64,000 bases of DNA, from positions 62,001-126,000 of the forward strand of contig NZ_CANLEA010000007.1 of assembly GCF_947489565.1 (NCBI RefSeq). The letters are read 5' to 3'. Shown here piece by piece: positions 8,306-16,853 of the stretch. The stretch's first letter is position 1, and each line of letters begins with the position of its first letter. A program made the position numbers and the translations under genes. The notes below the pieces were generated by a model. That model was not told the origin of the DNA, made no database searches, and saw only the letters and a program-made list of their open reading frames with translations. Source of the stretch: an uncultured Kordia sp. (GTDB taxonomy: Bacteria; Bacteroidota; Bacteroidia; Flavobacteriales; Flavobacteriaceae).

Positions 8306-9061
8306 ATGAAACACCTTTCAGACAAACGAAACAATCAACTTGCGTATTGTAAAGTTTGTGAATACAGAGACTTTGATAATCAAAAAGGAATTACTTGTGC
8401 GCTGACAAAAAATGTTGCCGATTTTGAAAGTGAATGCCCATCTATACGTATTGATTTTGAAGAAGTAGAAGGGCAAGAAATCGATCTTCACAATGCAATT
8501 CTTGATTACATACGAGAAAAATACGATTCGTTTTATTTAAAAAAGGAACACTATATTTTACCAAATCAACCCTTTTATTCTAAATACTACTCCAAAGAAA
8601 ATACACAGAAAATTAAGATAAAAGGACCCAAGGATGAAAATGCTTGGACTACCATTGTTTCTATGGTTTTACTTGCATCTATAATGGCAATATTCAATAC
8701 TGAAGGCAATGCTTATAAGCTATTATTTGGCTTCTTAATTTTTATTTCGGTTGTTTTTTTAGGAATACGATTAGTTATTGATACATATACGCCAGCAAAA
8801 GTAGGTTTTAGTACAGATGTGCAAGGATTGACAATACATCGCAAGAGAATTTTTTGGCATGATATTGTAGATTTTCGCATCATGCACAAGCCAGGAAAAG
8901 AAGGATATTATGATTTAATTTTGGGAACTATTAGTGAAGGTGTGCAAACATTTGATATAAGAGATATAAAAATTTCAATAGATCAGCTTTTAGAAATCTT
9001 CAGTTTCAACAGACTCGATTATTTAACACGTTATGATCGAAACCTACCTGACCTACTTTAA
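8306..9061 (+). CDS. membrane protein with N-terminal four-Cys motif, 251 aa
   Basis: The N-terminus has Cys15, Cys18, Cys31 and Cys44 (CKVC...C...C), spaced like a zinc- or metal-binding knuckle. Two hydrophobic segments at about residues 113-131 and 136-156 follow. The C-terminal 90 residues (GFSTDVQGLTIHRKRIFWHDI...) look like a PH-like beta domain such as is seen in small bacterial membrane proteins. The Cys motif parallels the zinc ribbon in the neighbouring 9096 gene. No family is recognised with certainty. Confidence 0.7.
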   Translation: MKHLSDKRNNQLAYCKVCEYRDFDNQKGITCALTKNVADFESECPSIRIDFEEVEGQEIDLHNAILDYIREKYDSFYLKKEHYILPNQPFYSKYYSKENTQKIKIKGPKDENAWTTIVSMVLLASIMAIFNTEGNAYKLLFGFLIFISVVFLGIRLVIDTYTPAKVGFSTDVQGLTIHRKRIFWHDIVDFRIMHKPGKEGYYDLILGTISEGVQTFDIRDIKISIDQLLEIFSFNRLDYLTRYDRNLPDLL

Positions 9062-9095
9062 TATTTATTAATTATATTTAGAAAAAGTAGATCGT

Positions 9096-9599
9096 ATGAA
9101 AAACTGTATCGCATGTAATCAACCAATAGCAGCTGAAGTTAAATTTTGTCCTCACTGTGGAGCAAAACAACCATCGCAAACAGCAAACATTCCAAATACA
9201 GCAGAACAAGAAGCGCAGGCCAAACCTCCAACAATTATTATCATATTGGCAGTTTTAACCATTTGCGGATCACTGTTTGGCATAGGACGCGCACTTTTAT
9301 ATGATTTATTTGGTTCCGCAACCAATGATGACAGCATTCGAATCCGAGCCATTATTTATGTAGTCACTTCCGTCGGAACCATTTTGGGAGCCGTATTTAT
9401 GTTGCTCAAACAACGAAAAGGATTATACATATACACCGTATTTCAAGTCATATATATTGCGACTGTCATATACGCAGCATCTGCGCATTCTCATAAAGAC
9501 GAAAACCTATCTTCTGCAATGTTAGTTTTCTTTGTAGTACCTGCAATTTTATTTTTAATATTGTATTGGTTAAAAGATATTCGCAAGCATTTAAAATAA
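9096..9599 (+). CDS. zinc-ribbon membrane protein, 167 aa
   Basis: The N-terminus is a zinc ribbon with Cys4, Cys7, Cys18 and Cys21 (CIAC...CPHC), then a Gln/Ala/Pro linker and four membrane segments from about residue 45 to 160. The membrane part is paralogous to the protein at 6757-7233. Such zinc-ribbon plus multi-helix proteins are common and mostly unstudied. The gene ends 31 bases before the AraC-type regulator at 9631, so it could be co-transcribed with it. Confidence 0.78.
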   Translation: MKNCIACNQPIAAEVKFCPHCGAKQPSQTANIPNTAEQEAQAKPPTIIIILAVLTICGSLFGIGRALLYDLFGSATNDDSIRIRAIIYVVTSVGTILGAVFMLLKQRKGLYIYTVFQVIYIATVIYAASAHSHKDENLSSAMLVFFVVPAILFLILYWLKDIRKHLK

Positions 9600-9630
9600 T
9601 TATAAAACGATCAATTAATAAGCGTTACAT

Positions 9631-10821
9631 ATGCATTTCGGTTTCGGATTCAAAAGTTCTACCTTACTTATCTTCTTTATTCACGGATTGATATTTACGT
9701 TACTTTTAGTGTATAAAGGCATCCGAAACGAACACAAATCGAGTTTTTGGCTGGCAGCTTTTATCTTTTTATGTTCCATGTACATTGCGCCTTTTATGTT
9801 GGGTTATGCAGGTTGGTATGCAAAAGATCCGTATCGAGATATTCTATTTTTTATACCATTTCAGCAATTGTTTTTATTGCCGCCATTATTGTATTTCTAT
9901 ATAAAAAGTTCTTTGAATCCTTCATTTACATTTCAACGGAAAGATTGGCTGCACTTTGTTCCTACCATTCTGTATGGAATTTATAGTTTAATTATTTGGA
10001 TTACAGATACAATCGTGTTGGATGAATACTATTTTTATGCAATTGAAAGAGATAAAGATTTAGCACTTTGGTATCAAATAGCTGGTTTTATTATGATGGT
10101 ATTCTACTTATTTGCGTCTTTAAAACTGTATGCGCAATACAAAAAGAAAACCTATGAAACCGTAAGTTTTGCAGATTCTATTTTATACGTTTGGATGGAA
10201 CGTTTTTTAATCGCTTTCTTAGGATTATTACTCATCCGAATTTTATTCTTCATTCTCAATCCTGAATGGGCAAACTTTGGAAATAAATATTGGTACTATC
10301 TCGCGTTTTCAATCTTATTTTATTATATCGCTTTAAGCGGATATATACATAGCATCAAAATAAATCTTCCGTATTTACCAAAACTAATTTCGACGGAATC
10401 TGTAGATTTTCTCGCGGAAGCAGAAGCACAAAATGAACCTGTAAAAACTTCAGAAAAAGTAGCAATCCAAATCACAGAAGAAGACAAAGCTTTGCAAAAA
10501 CAGCTCGAACATTTTATGGTTTCTGAGAAGTTGTTTACAAATCCAAATTTGACCTTGTTTGATGTGGCTTCAAAACTCAATACGCATCCAAAAAAGGTGT
10601 CAAATATCATCAACAAAGGTTTCAAAATGAACTTTAACGACTTTGTCAATGCGTACAGAACAGAAGAAGTCATCAAAAAAGTAACTTCCAATGAAAATAC
10701 TTCCAAAACGTTATTGGGAATTGCTTTAGATTCCGGATTTAACTCAAAATCAACATTTAACAGAGCTTTTAAAAAGCAAACACAGCAAACTCCCAAAGAA
10801 TATTTTAGCCAAAAGAACTAA
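9631..10821 (+). CDS. AraC-family regulator with N-terminal membrane domain
   Basis: A 396-residue protein. The first 240 residues hold about seven hydrophobic segments (a multi-helix sensor-like domain common in Bacteroidota AraC regulators). The C-terminal 110 residues are an AraC-type double helix-turn-helix: FDVASKLNTHPKKVSNIINKGF for the first and GIALDSGFNSKSTFNRAFKK followed by QTPKEYF for the second. It probably senses a membrane or periplasmic signal and acts on nearby genes. The serine hydrolase at 10909 starts 87 bases downstream and is the obvious candidate target. Ligand unknown. Confidence 0.88.
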   Translation: MHFGFGFKSSTLLIFFIHGLIFTLLLVYKGIRNEHKSSFWLAAFIFLCSMYIAPFMLGYAGWYAKDPYRDILFFIPFQQLFLLPPLLYFYIKSSLNPSFTFQRKDWLHFVPTILYGIYSLIIWITDTIVLDEYYFYAIERDKDLALWYQIAGFIMMVFYLFASLKLYAQYKKKTYETVSFADSILYVWMERFLIAFLGLLLIRILFFILNPEWANFGNKYWYYLAFSILFYYIALSGYIHSIKINLPYLPKLISTESVDFLAEAEAQNEPVKTSEKVAIQITEEDKALQKQLEHFMVSEKLFTNPNLTLFDVASKLNTHPKKVSNIINKGFKMNFNDFVNAYRTEEVIKKVTSNENTSKTLLGIALDSGFNSKSTFNRAFKKQTQQTPKEYFSQKN

Positions 10822-10908
10822 AAAAGAAGTGTCAAATCACGATTTGGCGCGCATTACATTGGATATATTACAACATTTGTAGCATCAAAAAACGTAAAAA
10901 ACAATCTA

Positions 10909-12552
10909 ATGAAATCGAACATAATATTTTTAGTTTTTCTCTTGTCATCAATGCTCACTTTTGGACAAGAAATCACCAATTCGCAACGTGAACAATTAAA
11001 CAAAATCACGACACAAGATGTTCCGAAGAAAGCACCTGGAGTTGCCGGAGGAATTGTGAAAGATGGTAAAATTATATATGCAAAATATGCAGGTTATGCC
11101 AACTTAAAAGATAGCATGCACATTGGAAAATCGTCACGATTCAACATTGCATCCAACGGAAAACAATTTACCGCTTTTGCCATTTTAATCTTAGAAGAAA
11201 AAGGTAAATTAAGTCTAGAAGACGACATTCGAAAATACCTTCCAAAGCTCTATAAAAACATTGAAAATCCGATTAAAATAAAACACTTACTCAATCATTC
11301 TAGTGGAATTCGCGATGTATATCGTTTATGGAGTTTACAAGGATATACTTGGTGGAAACAGCAATACAACAACGCAGATGCTATGCAATTGTTAGAAAAA
11401 CAAGAGGATTTGAACTTTACTTCAGGTTCCAAATATTTGTACAGCAATTCCAATTATATTGTGTTGACTCAGATTATAGAAAAAGTGACTGAAACATCGT
11501 TTGTAGACGTTACCAATCAGATGTTTAACGATTTGGGCATGCCAAATACTTCATTCGTAAACGATTATACAAACATCGAAGAACCTATAGCAAAACCGTA
11601 TTTTAACTTTGATACTTGGACAACGTATGATTGGACTTGCAACTTACACGGAGACGGAAACCTATTTTCTACTTTGGAAGATCAGCTGCATTGGGAAAAA
11701 ATCTTGCAAACTAAAAAAAGTAAAAACTTCTCTAAAGAAATCATCATCAAAAGTCAAGAGTTAATTGTCAACACAAACATTGAAAACTACGGATACGGCG
11801 TAGAATTTATGGAACACAAAGGTGAAAAATACCGTTATCATGCTGGAGGAACTGGCGCGTGGAAAGCCATTACTGCACGATTTGAAACAGGCAATTTCAC
11901 CGTAGTAACGTTAACGAACAGTGGAAAAATTGATCCCATGATGCAAACCTTGCAAATGGCAGATGTATTGCTCAACAAAACCAATGAAAAAGAAAGTTTT
12001 CCAATAGTTCCTGAAAAAATAGGAGCGAAGGTAACAAATCAAGATATCTTGGGAATCTATCGTACGAAAGGCGGTTATATCATGAAATTTGAAGAACGAG
12101 AAGGCAATCTATACATGATTCGTTCTGGAAGAAACGACATTAAACTTGTACGCGAAGCCGATAATATTTTCCATCAATGGAATGATGCACCTTTCAAACA
12201 AGAATTTACCAAAAACAAAGAAGGAATCATGCAAATTACGGCGTATTATCCATCTGTAAAACCATTTACATTAACGCGTATTGAAAGTGATTTAAGCAAA
12301 TTTGACTTTGCAATGTTGAATGGTTCTTATCTAAATTCAGAAACCAATGTTTCATTTACCATCAAAAACATAGGAAAAGAAAACTACGAAATCATCTTTG
12401 GAGAAGATATCATGAAAGGATTGTTAGTGTATGAAAATGAAATGCTTGTCGACGATTACAATTTGTCTTTTGAGAAAGACAGCAATGGGAAAATCAACGA
12501 AATTCTAGTAACGACAGATCGTATTCAGAATGTACGTTTTGTGCGGAAATAA
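10909..12552 (+). CDS. secreted serine hydrolase, beta-lactamase / class C family
   Basis: The signal peptide (MKSNIIFLVFLLSSMLTFGQ) ends near residue 20. The beta-lactamase-related domain carries the SxxK nucleophile motif (SNGK in FNIASNGKQF, about residue 84), YSN (in YLYSNSNYIVL, about 183) and an HAGGTGAW motif near residue 314 at the KTG-box position. A C-terminal beta-rich domain of about 170 residues follows. This family includes penicillin-binding-protein-like peptidases, esterases and D-aminopeptidases; the substrate cannot be told. Likely periplasmic. It is separated from the AraC regulator by a short gap. Confidence 0.88.
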   Translation: MKSNIIFLVFLLSSMLTFGQEITNSQREQLNKITTQDVPKKAPGVAGGIVKDGKIIYAKYAGYANLKDSMHIGKSSRFNIASNGKQFTAFAILILEEKGKLSLEDDIRKYLPKLYKNIENPIKIKHLLNHSSGIRDVYRLWSLQGYTWWKQQYNNADAMQLLEKQEDLNFTSGSKYLYSNSNYIVLTQIIEKVTETSFVDVTNQMFNDLGMPNTSFVNDYTNIEEPIAKPYFNFDTWTTYDWTCNLHGDGNLFSTLEDQLHWEKILQTKKSKNFSKEIIIKSQELIVNTNIENYGYGVEFMEHKGEKYRYHAGGTGAWKAITARFETGNFTVVTLTNSGKIDPMMQTLQMADVLLNKTNEKESFPIVPEKIGAKVTNQDILGIYRTKGGYIMKFEEREGNLYMIRSGRNDIKLVREADNIFHQWNDAPFKQEFTKNKEGIMQITAYYPSVKPFTLTRIESDLSKFDFAMLNGSYLNSETNVSFTIKNIGKENYEIIFGEDIMKGLLVYENEMLVDDYNLSFEKDSNGKINEILVTTDRIQNVRFVRK

Positions 12553-12639
12553 AAGTTGATTGCTAGTGACTAATAAGAAAAACCGTAATGATTTTACAGA
12601 GAATTAGCTTATTTTTAGGTAATTACAAAAGGTAAGATC

Positions 12640-13506
12640 ATGTCACAACAACTCAAACAGTTCAAGCAAGAACAAGCGCGCATTTCTCAGAAAAGACTAA
12701 AAACAACATATCCAAGAGAATTAACTATTGTAGCAGAAGGTGATTCTTGGTTCGATTATCCGTTTCGAAAAGATATCATTGACTATTTAATTAAAAAAGG
12801 ATACGCAATTGATAAATATGCCAAAGCGGGCGATACCTTAGAAAATATGGTGTATGGAACAGAAGTAAAAAAACGCCGGAACTCGTACAGTAACAAAGGC
12901 GCTATATCGTTGCAAAAAACTTTAAATTCCATTCGAAAACACAAACCTAAAATAGTGCTTTTTAGCGCAGGAGGAAATGATATTGTAGGAAGTGAAATTT
13001 TAGGATATTTAAATCACAGTGTATCCAATCCGGCGAGTTTACTTAATAAAGAGATTTTTCAAGCGCGTTTGGCAGAAATGAAAACTGCGATTGAGTTTTT
13101 TATAAAATCGGTTCGTGCCACACATGTCGATTGTAATATTTTAATGGATGGATACGATTATGCAAAAGTGAATGGAAAAGGTTATAATTTTATTTTCAGA
13201 AATATAAAAGGACCGTGGTTATTGCCATCGTTTGTTGCGAAACAAATTTCTCGAAAGTCAGATCATAAAGCAATTATAAAATATTTAGTAGATGAGTTTA
13301 ATCAAATGCTGATCGATTTAGATGCACAATACAATAACTTTCATCATATTGACTTGCGTGGAAAATTCCCGAACGATTCGCAATGGGACAATGAAATTCA
13401 CTTAAAAAACTCAGGTTACAGAGAAATTGCAAACATTTATCATGCTAAAATTGAAAAAATATTTGGAGAAGATCCTATAAAAATATTTAAGCATTCAATC
13501 GTATAA
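12640..13506 (+). CDS. SGNH/GDSL-type hydrolase
   Basis: The product has 288 residues with SGNH blocks in order. Block I is IVAEGDSWFDYP (Ser about residue 34). Block II is around YAKAGDTLENM (Gly). Block III is FSAGGNDIVGSE (Asn about 113). Block V is NEIHLKNSGYREIA (His about 252). There is no obvious signal peptide, so a cytoplasmic esterase or lipase-like enzyme is likely. The GDSW form is typical of the SGNH_hydro group. The gene is isolated, followed by a hairpin terminator at 13533. Substrate unknown. Confidence 0.85.
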   Translation: MSQQLKQFKQEQARISQKRLKTTYPRELTIVAEGDSWFDYPFRKDIIDYLIKKGYAIDKYAKAGDTLENMVYGTEVKKRRNSYSNKGAISLQKTLNSIRKHKPKIVLFSAGGNDIVGSEILGYLNHSVSNPASLLNKEIFQARLAEMKTAIEFFIKSVRATHVDCNILMDGYDYAKVNGKGYNFIFRNIKGPWLLPSFVAKQISRKSDHKAIIKYLVDEFNQMLIDLDAQYNNFHHIDLRGKFPNDSQWDNEIHLKNSGYREIANIYHAKIEKIFGEDPIKIFKHSIV

Positions 13507-13532
13507 AAAACATCGCGAACACCAATATTTAT

Positions 13533-13565
13533 AAAGTCTAAGCTAGTTTAGTTTGGACTTTTTTA
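13533..13565 (+). terminator. Rho-independent terminator after SGNH hydrolase gene
   Basis: AAAGTC and GACTTT arms, with a TAA/TTA pairing inside, flank a short loop and are followed by a run of T. Confidence 0.6.
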
Positions 13566-13701
13566 TAAGCTAATTTTAAAGGAGTACGAGAACTAAAAAC
13601 GTAAAAAAAATGTATTTTTACTGAAACAAAATCATTCAAACAACTACACATATAAAAACAGTAACATTAAAACCGATTATTTACCAAACTCCGCATGATT
13701 T

Positions 13702-14655
13702 ATGAAAAAAATAGCATCTATCAGTTGTCTTTTAATGATTCTTATCAGTTGTCAAAACAAAAAAGAAGTGCATTCCACCGACAAAGATTTGAAAAATGAT
13801 TTACAATTTGAAAACCTACATGGAAATGTAAAAGAATTTACGCTGAAAAAGGCATATCCTTTAGGAGATTCAGAAACGGAATTTCAAGAAGCGGTAGTAC
13901 ATGCTATATATACTTTCAATGAAGCTGGAAACTTTGAGAAAACTGAAATTTTCAATGATTTTGGCAAACTCGACACACGAAGTGCGTTTCTATACAACAA
14001 CAATGAACTCCTAGTAGAATTTAAAATGCGAAGCTTTTCAGGAGATGAAAATATGGAAGTACGAGAATTGAATACCTACAATGAGGATGCTTTATTAGAA
14101 CATCAAGAGCATTTTCAAAATCAAAAGCTTGTGTTTGAGGCAGATGTGACCTATGATACCGAAAAGAATATTACAACATGGAGGTATTTGCATAATAATC
14201 AAACAATGACCAAAACTGCGGAAACTTTTTTGGACGATCAGGATCGTATCATTAAAATCATAGAGACTTCTGATAAAGAAAATATCAAAAATGTACAATC
14301 GAATGTGTATGATGACTCAGGAAATCTTATAAAACATGAAGCAAACATTGGAAGTCTAAAATTTAGAGACGAATATACGTATGAGAATGGGAAACGTGTT
14401 GAAATGAAAAACTATAGCATTCCGCTAAGCGAAGAAGTGTTTTTGGATATGATTACCAATTATGATGCACATAAGAATGCTGTTAAAATTAGTCATTACG
14501 AAAACGCAGCGTTGAAAAAAGTGTTTACCTATACCTACGAATATGATGCGCAAGGAAACTGGATTAAAAAAATTACGCATATAAACAGAAATCCAGCATC
14601 TGGCGAAACATTTGATCTCTATCTATTAGAAACCAGAGACATTACTTATTGGTAA
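13702..14655 (+). CDS. YD-repeat-like lipoprotein, 317 aa
   Basis: The signal peptide MKKIASISCLLMILISC ends in a lipobox with Cys at about residue 17. The mature protein is made of beta-hairpin-like units of the type Y(N/D)xxGNxxK (YTFNEAGNFEKTEIF, NVYDDSGNLIKHE, YEYDAQGNWIKKI), reminiscent of RHS/YD repeats and MORN-like sheets. It is the intact version of the frameshifted gene at 5777-6738 and is more distantly related to the tandem set at 41059-43869. Function unknown; surface or periplasmic. Confidence 0.82.
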   Translation: MKKIASISCLLMILISCQNKKEVHSTDKDLKNDLQFENLHGNVKEFTLKKAYPLGDSETEFQEAVVHAIYTFNEAGNFEKTEIFNDFGKLDTRSAFLYNNNELLVEFKMRSFSGDENMEVRELNTYNEDALLEHQEHFQNQKLVFEADVTYDTEKNITTWRYLHNNQTMTKTAETFLDDQDRIIKIIETSDKENIKNVQSNVYDDSGNLIKHEANIGSLKFRDEYTYENGKRVEMKNYSIPLSEEVFLDMITNYDAHKNAVKISHYENAALKKVFTYTYEYDAQGNWIKKITHINRNPASGETFDLYLLETRDITYW

Positions 14656-14679
14656 TATTTCAATAAACACAATCGAAAC

Positions 14680-14768
14680 AAGTCTACAAGTCAAAAAACA
14701 AAGTGCGTCTAAGATAGTCTAACGATCTAAGTAAGTCTAAGAACAAAGTAAGTCTAAGAAGTCTACAA
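14680..14768 (-). repeat. TTAGAC/CTTTG dispersed repeat, copy 2, supplies a stop codon
   Basis: On the minus strand the tract reads TAGACTTCTTAGACTTACTT followed by TGTTCTTAGACTTACTTAG and more units. Its first TAG (14763-14765) is the stop codon of the DinB-like gene. Confidence 0.75.
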
Positions 14769-15326
14769 ATCATCCGTAAAATGCTTCTTGCTTTTCTCTT
14801 TGCTAAACTTATCAGCGTTATAATTTGATGATTTTCCTTTTGGAATAGACAACGATTCCCAAGCATCAGAACGAATCAATTTAGCAACATAGACCAACTG
14901 ACCAACATGATATGAATAATGACTCAGTTGACGCGTCATGGCTTCCAAAACGGTATGTCCTTGATTTCGGATGTAAATAATGCGTGAAACATCTTCCGCT
15001 TGCAACGGATTGATCGCATCAAACAAACATTGCCAACCTTTTTCCCAGGCGGTCATCATTTCGGCTTTCGTTTTATAGGTAGCTTCAAACTCTGTATCGC
15101 GATGTCGCCACTCTTTTTCGCCATCTTCTGTGAGGAAGTTTGTCCAACGACTCAACATATTCCCAACAATATGCTTTACAATGATGGAAATGCTATTGCT
15201 GTCCTCGTTTTGTTGCCAATGAATTTCTTCGTCAGTTAATTGCGCAAAGGTTTTATCGCCCAAACTTTTATAATAGGCAAATTGTTTGCGCGTACTTTCT
15301 AAATAATTTTCGGAAATAGAATTCAT
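14763..15326 (-). CDS. DinB-superfamily / DUF1572-type protein
   Basis: The protein has 187 residues and the four-helix pattern of the DinB/YfiT fold. His in IIVKHIVGN (about residue 52) and His in SYHVGQLVY (about 140), plus a further His between them, match the metal-binding triad. Family members include bacillithiol-linked transferases, but DUF1572 members are largely uncharacterised. The ATG overlaps the preceding gene's stop (ATGA at 15323-15326), so it is translationally coupled to the unknown membrane protein. The stop codon TAG lies within a TAGACTT repeat. Confidence 0.85.
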   Translation of the reverse strand: MNSISENYLESTRKQFAYYKSLGDKTFAQLTDEEIHWQQNEDSNSISIIVKHIVGNMLSRWTNFLTEDGEKEWRHRDTEFEATYKTKAEMMTAWEKGWQCLFDAINPLQAEDVSRIIYIRNQGHTVLEAMTRQLSHYSYHVGQLVYVAKLIRSDAWESLSIPKGKSSNYNADKFSKEKSKKHFTDDL

Positions 15327-15793
15327 GCGATGCTAAGTTTAGGTTGGAAATGCTCTTGTAAAAAAAGTTGAATATCCTTTGTTTCTCTTTCATCATCTAG
15401 CGTTACAGTATACGTAATCGGGACATTTTTAACGCTAGCAAATTTGACAGTCAAATCTTGATTCCTAAGGATAATATGTTCAATTTTATGTAGTGGTACT
15501 TTAAAATGTTTTAGTTGGTACTTACGATTTAAAAGATGGATAACAGTTAATACCAATAAAGGAATGAATGAAAAACTTATTTCTTTTTGTATAATCAGAA
15601 AAGCAAAAATTACAACAAGACCTGTATATATAATGTTGATAATATAATTTGAAGCATAAAAAAAAGTCAATTTTGGAGTTTCTGTTTCTTTCAAAATTTC
15701 ACAAGTTTGCCAATTCCCATGATCGTTGAAATAAAAGAATTCTTCATTAATATTTAAATAGCCTTTCTTTAAAACAAAATAGCGTTTTTCCAT
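15323..15793 (-). CDS. small membrane protein, 156 aa
   Basis: Two adjacent hydrophobic segments (about residues 50-68 and 72-90) lie between an N-terminal beta region (YFVLKKGYLNINEEFFYF) and a C-terminal PH-like beta region (VPLHKIEHIILRNQDLTVKF). That arrangement is typical of small bacterial PH-domain membrane proteins. No function is assigned. It overlaps the DinB-like gene by four bases. Confidence 0.68.
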   Translation of the reverse strand: MEKRYFVLKKGYLNINEEFFYFNDHGNWQTCEILKETETPKLTFFYASNYIINIIYTGLVVIFAFLIIQKEISFSFIPLLVLTVIHLLNRKYQLKHFKVPLHKIEHIILRNQDLTVKFASVKNVPITYTVTLDDERETKDIQLFLQEHFQPKLSIA

Positions 15794-15824
15794 ATAGTAA
15801 AGATACTAAAAACTACGATGAAAC

Positions 15825-15926
15825 ATCATTGCGAGAAGCAAAGCGATGCGGTATTCTGTTTGTTAGAAAGCATTTTTGTTATTTTAAAGTAAAAGATTAC
15901 TTCGTTATTCTTCTTTGCAAAGACGT
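15825..15926. repeat. paired GTCATTACGAGG-type inverted repeat
   Basis: Left arm ATCATTGCGAGAAGCAAAGC and right arm ending CTTCTTTGCAAAGACGT face each other around a spacer of about 35 bases. It is the same family as 2041-2076, 16678-16780 and 37506-37592. Just downstream, ATTCGTGAATTCGTG (15949-15963) recurs near 34660. Confidence 0.6.
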
Positions 15927-16013
15927 ATCAAACAACTCAAAAAAACATTCGTGAATTCGTGGTGAAATTTTAAGTAACAGTAAGCAGTTAAAAAACGAGT
16001 GAGATTCCTCATC

Positions 16014-16077
16014 AAGTCTAAAAACAAAGTGCGTCTAAGAAGTCTAAAAAGTCTAACGGTCTAAGAAAGTCTAAAAA
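16014..16077 (-). repeat. TTAGAC/CTTTG dispersed repeat, copy 3, supplies a stop codon
   Basis: On the minus strand TAGACTTTCTTAGACCGTTA is followed by further TTAGAC units and GCACTTTGTTTT. The first TAG (16071-16073) is the stop codon of the uracil-DNA-glycosylase-family gene. Confidence 0.75.
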
Positions 16078-16646
16078 TCCAACAACCGAGCAACTTCAGC
16101 TTGCAATTTCGGAATTACATCTTCTTCAAACCAAGGGTTTTTACTCAACCAAAAACGATTTCTTGGTGATGGATGCGGTAAAGGGAAAAACTTTGGTAAA
16201 TAACTTTCGTAATTGGAAACCGTTTCTGTCAAGGTTTTTTTAGCGTTCTCTTTTAAATAATATTTCTGAGCATATTGCCCAACGAGCAATACCAATTCTG
16301 CTTCTTGCATTTTAGAAAGTAACTGTTCGTGCCAAGCTTCTGCACATTCTTTTCGTGGTGGTAAATCACCTGATTTTCCTTTTCCAGGATAGCAAAATCC
16401 CATCGGAATCAAGGCAATATTTTTAGCATCATAAAAAGCTTCATCGGTAATACCAAGCCAATTGCGCAAGCGCTTTCCACTCATATCATTCCATGGAATA
16501 CCATTTTGATGGACTTTTAATCCGGGCGCTTGTCCAATCAAAATAATCTTAGAAGATGCATGCGCTGCCAAAATCGGGTTGATACCAAGCGGTAAAAAAT
16601 CTTTACAAATAGTACAACCCAATATTTCTTCTAATAAATTTTCCAT
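16071..16646 (-). CDS. uracil-DNA glycosylase family protein
   Basis: The protein has 191 residues from ATG 16646; a TTG ten codons upstream is less likely. Motif 1 is IGQAPGLKVHQNGIPWND (about residues 40-57), close to the GxAPG water-activating motif of the UDG superfamily. Motif 2 is PLPHPSPRNRFWL (about 158-170), the HPSPRN DNA-intercalating loop. Probably removes uracil or acts on damaged bases; a small family common in Bacteroidota. The N-terminal LGCTICKDFLPLG contains two Cys but too few for a full iron-sulfur cluster. The end is formed by a TAGACTT repeat. Confidence 0.85.
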   Translation of the reverse strand: MENLLEEILGCTICKDFLPLGINPILAAHASSKIILIGQAPGLKVHQNGIPWNDMSGKRLRNWLGITDEAFYDAKNIALIPMGFCYPGKGKSGDLPPRKECAEAWHEQLLSKMQEAELVLLVGQYAQKYYLKENAKKTLTETVSNYESYLPKFFPLPHPSPRNRFWLSKNPWFEEDVIPKLQAEVARLLDF

Positions 16647-16677
16647 AGTAGTATCGATATCAAAATGAACAATCAAA

Positions 16678-16780
16678 CGTCACTACGAGGAGTTACAGCG
16701 ACGTGGTAGTCTGTCAGTTAAAAAATATGTCTGTTATTTGAACAAAAAGATTGCTTCGTCATACTTCCTCGCAATGACGT
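16678..16780. repeat. paired GTCATTACGAGG-type inverted repeat
   Basis: Left arm ACGTCACTACGAGGAGTTAC (16678 on) and right arm TTCCTCGCAATGACGT (16765-16780) pair with mismatches and can form a long hairpin between the UDG-family gene and msrB. It is a REP- or MITE-like element with no coding capacity. Confidence 0.65.
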
Positions 16781-16791
16781 TTCAAAAATTC

Positions 16792-16853
16792 TAATTATCT
16801 AAGCTAGTCTAAAAATCTAAGAACAAAGTAAGTCTAATAATCTATGCAGTCTA
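16792..16853 (-). repeat. TTAGAC/CTTTG dispersed repeat, copy 4, supplies a stop codon
   Basis: On the minus strand TAGACTGCATAGATTATTAG continues into ACTTACTTTGTTCTTAGA. The first TAG (16851-16853) is the stop codon of msrB. Confidence 0.75.

Noticed and set aside
10323-10796. Long minus-strand frame inside the AraC-type regulator gene
   Set aside because: It is antisense to a clear helix-turn-helix domain; composition is that of a shadow frame.
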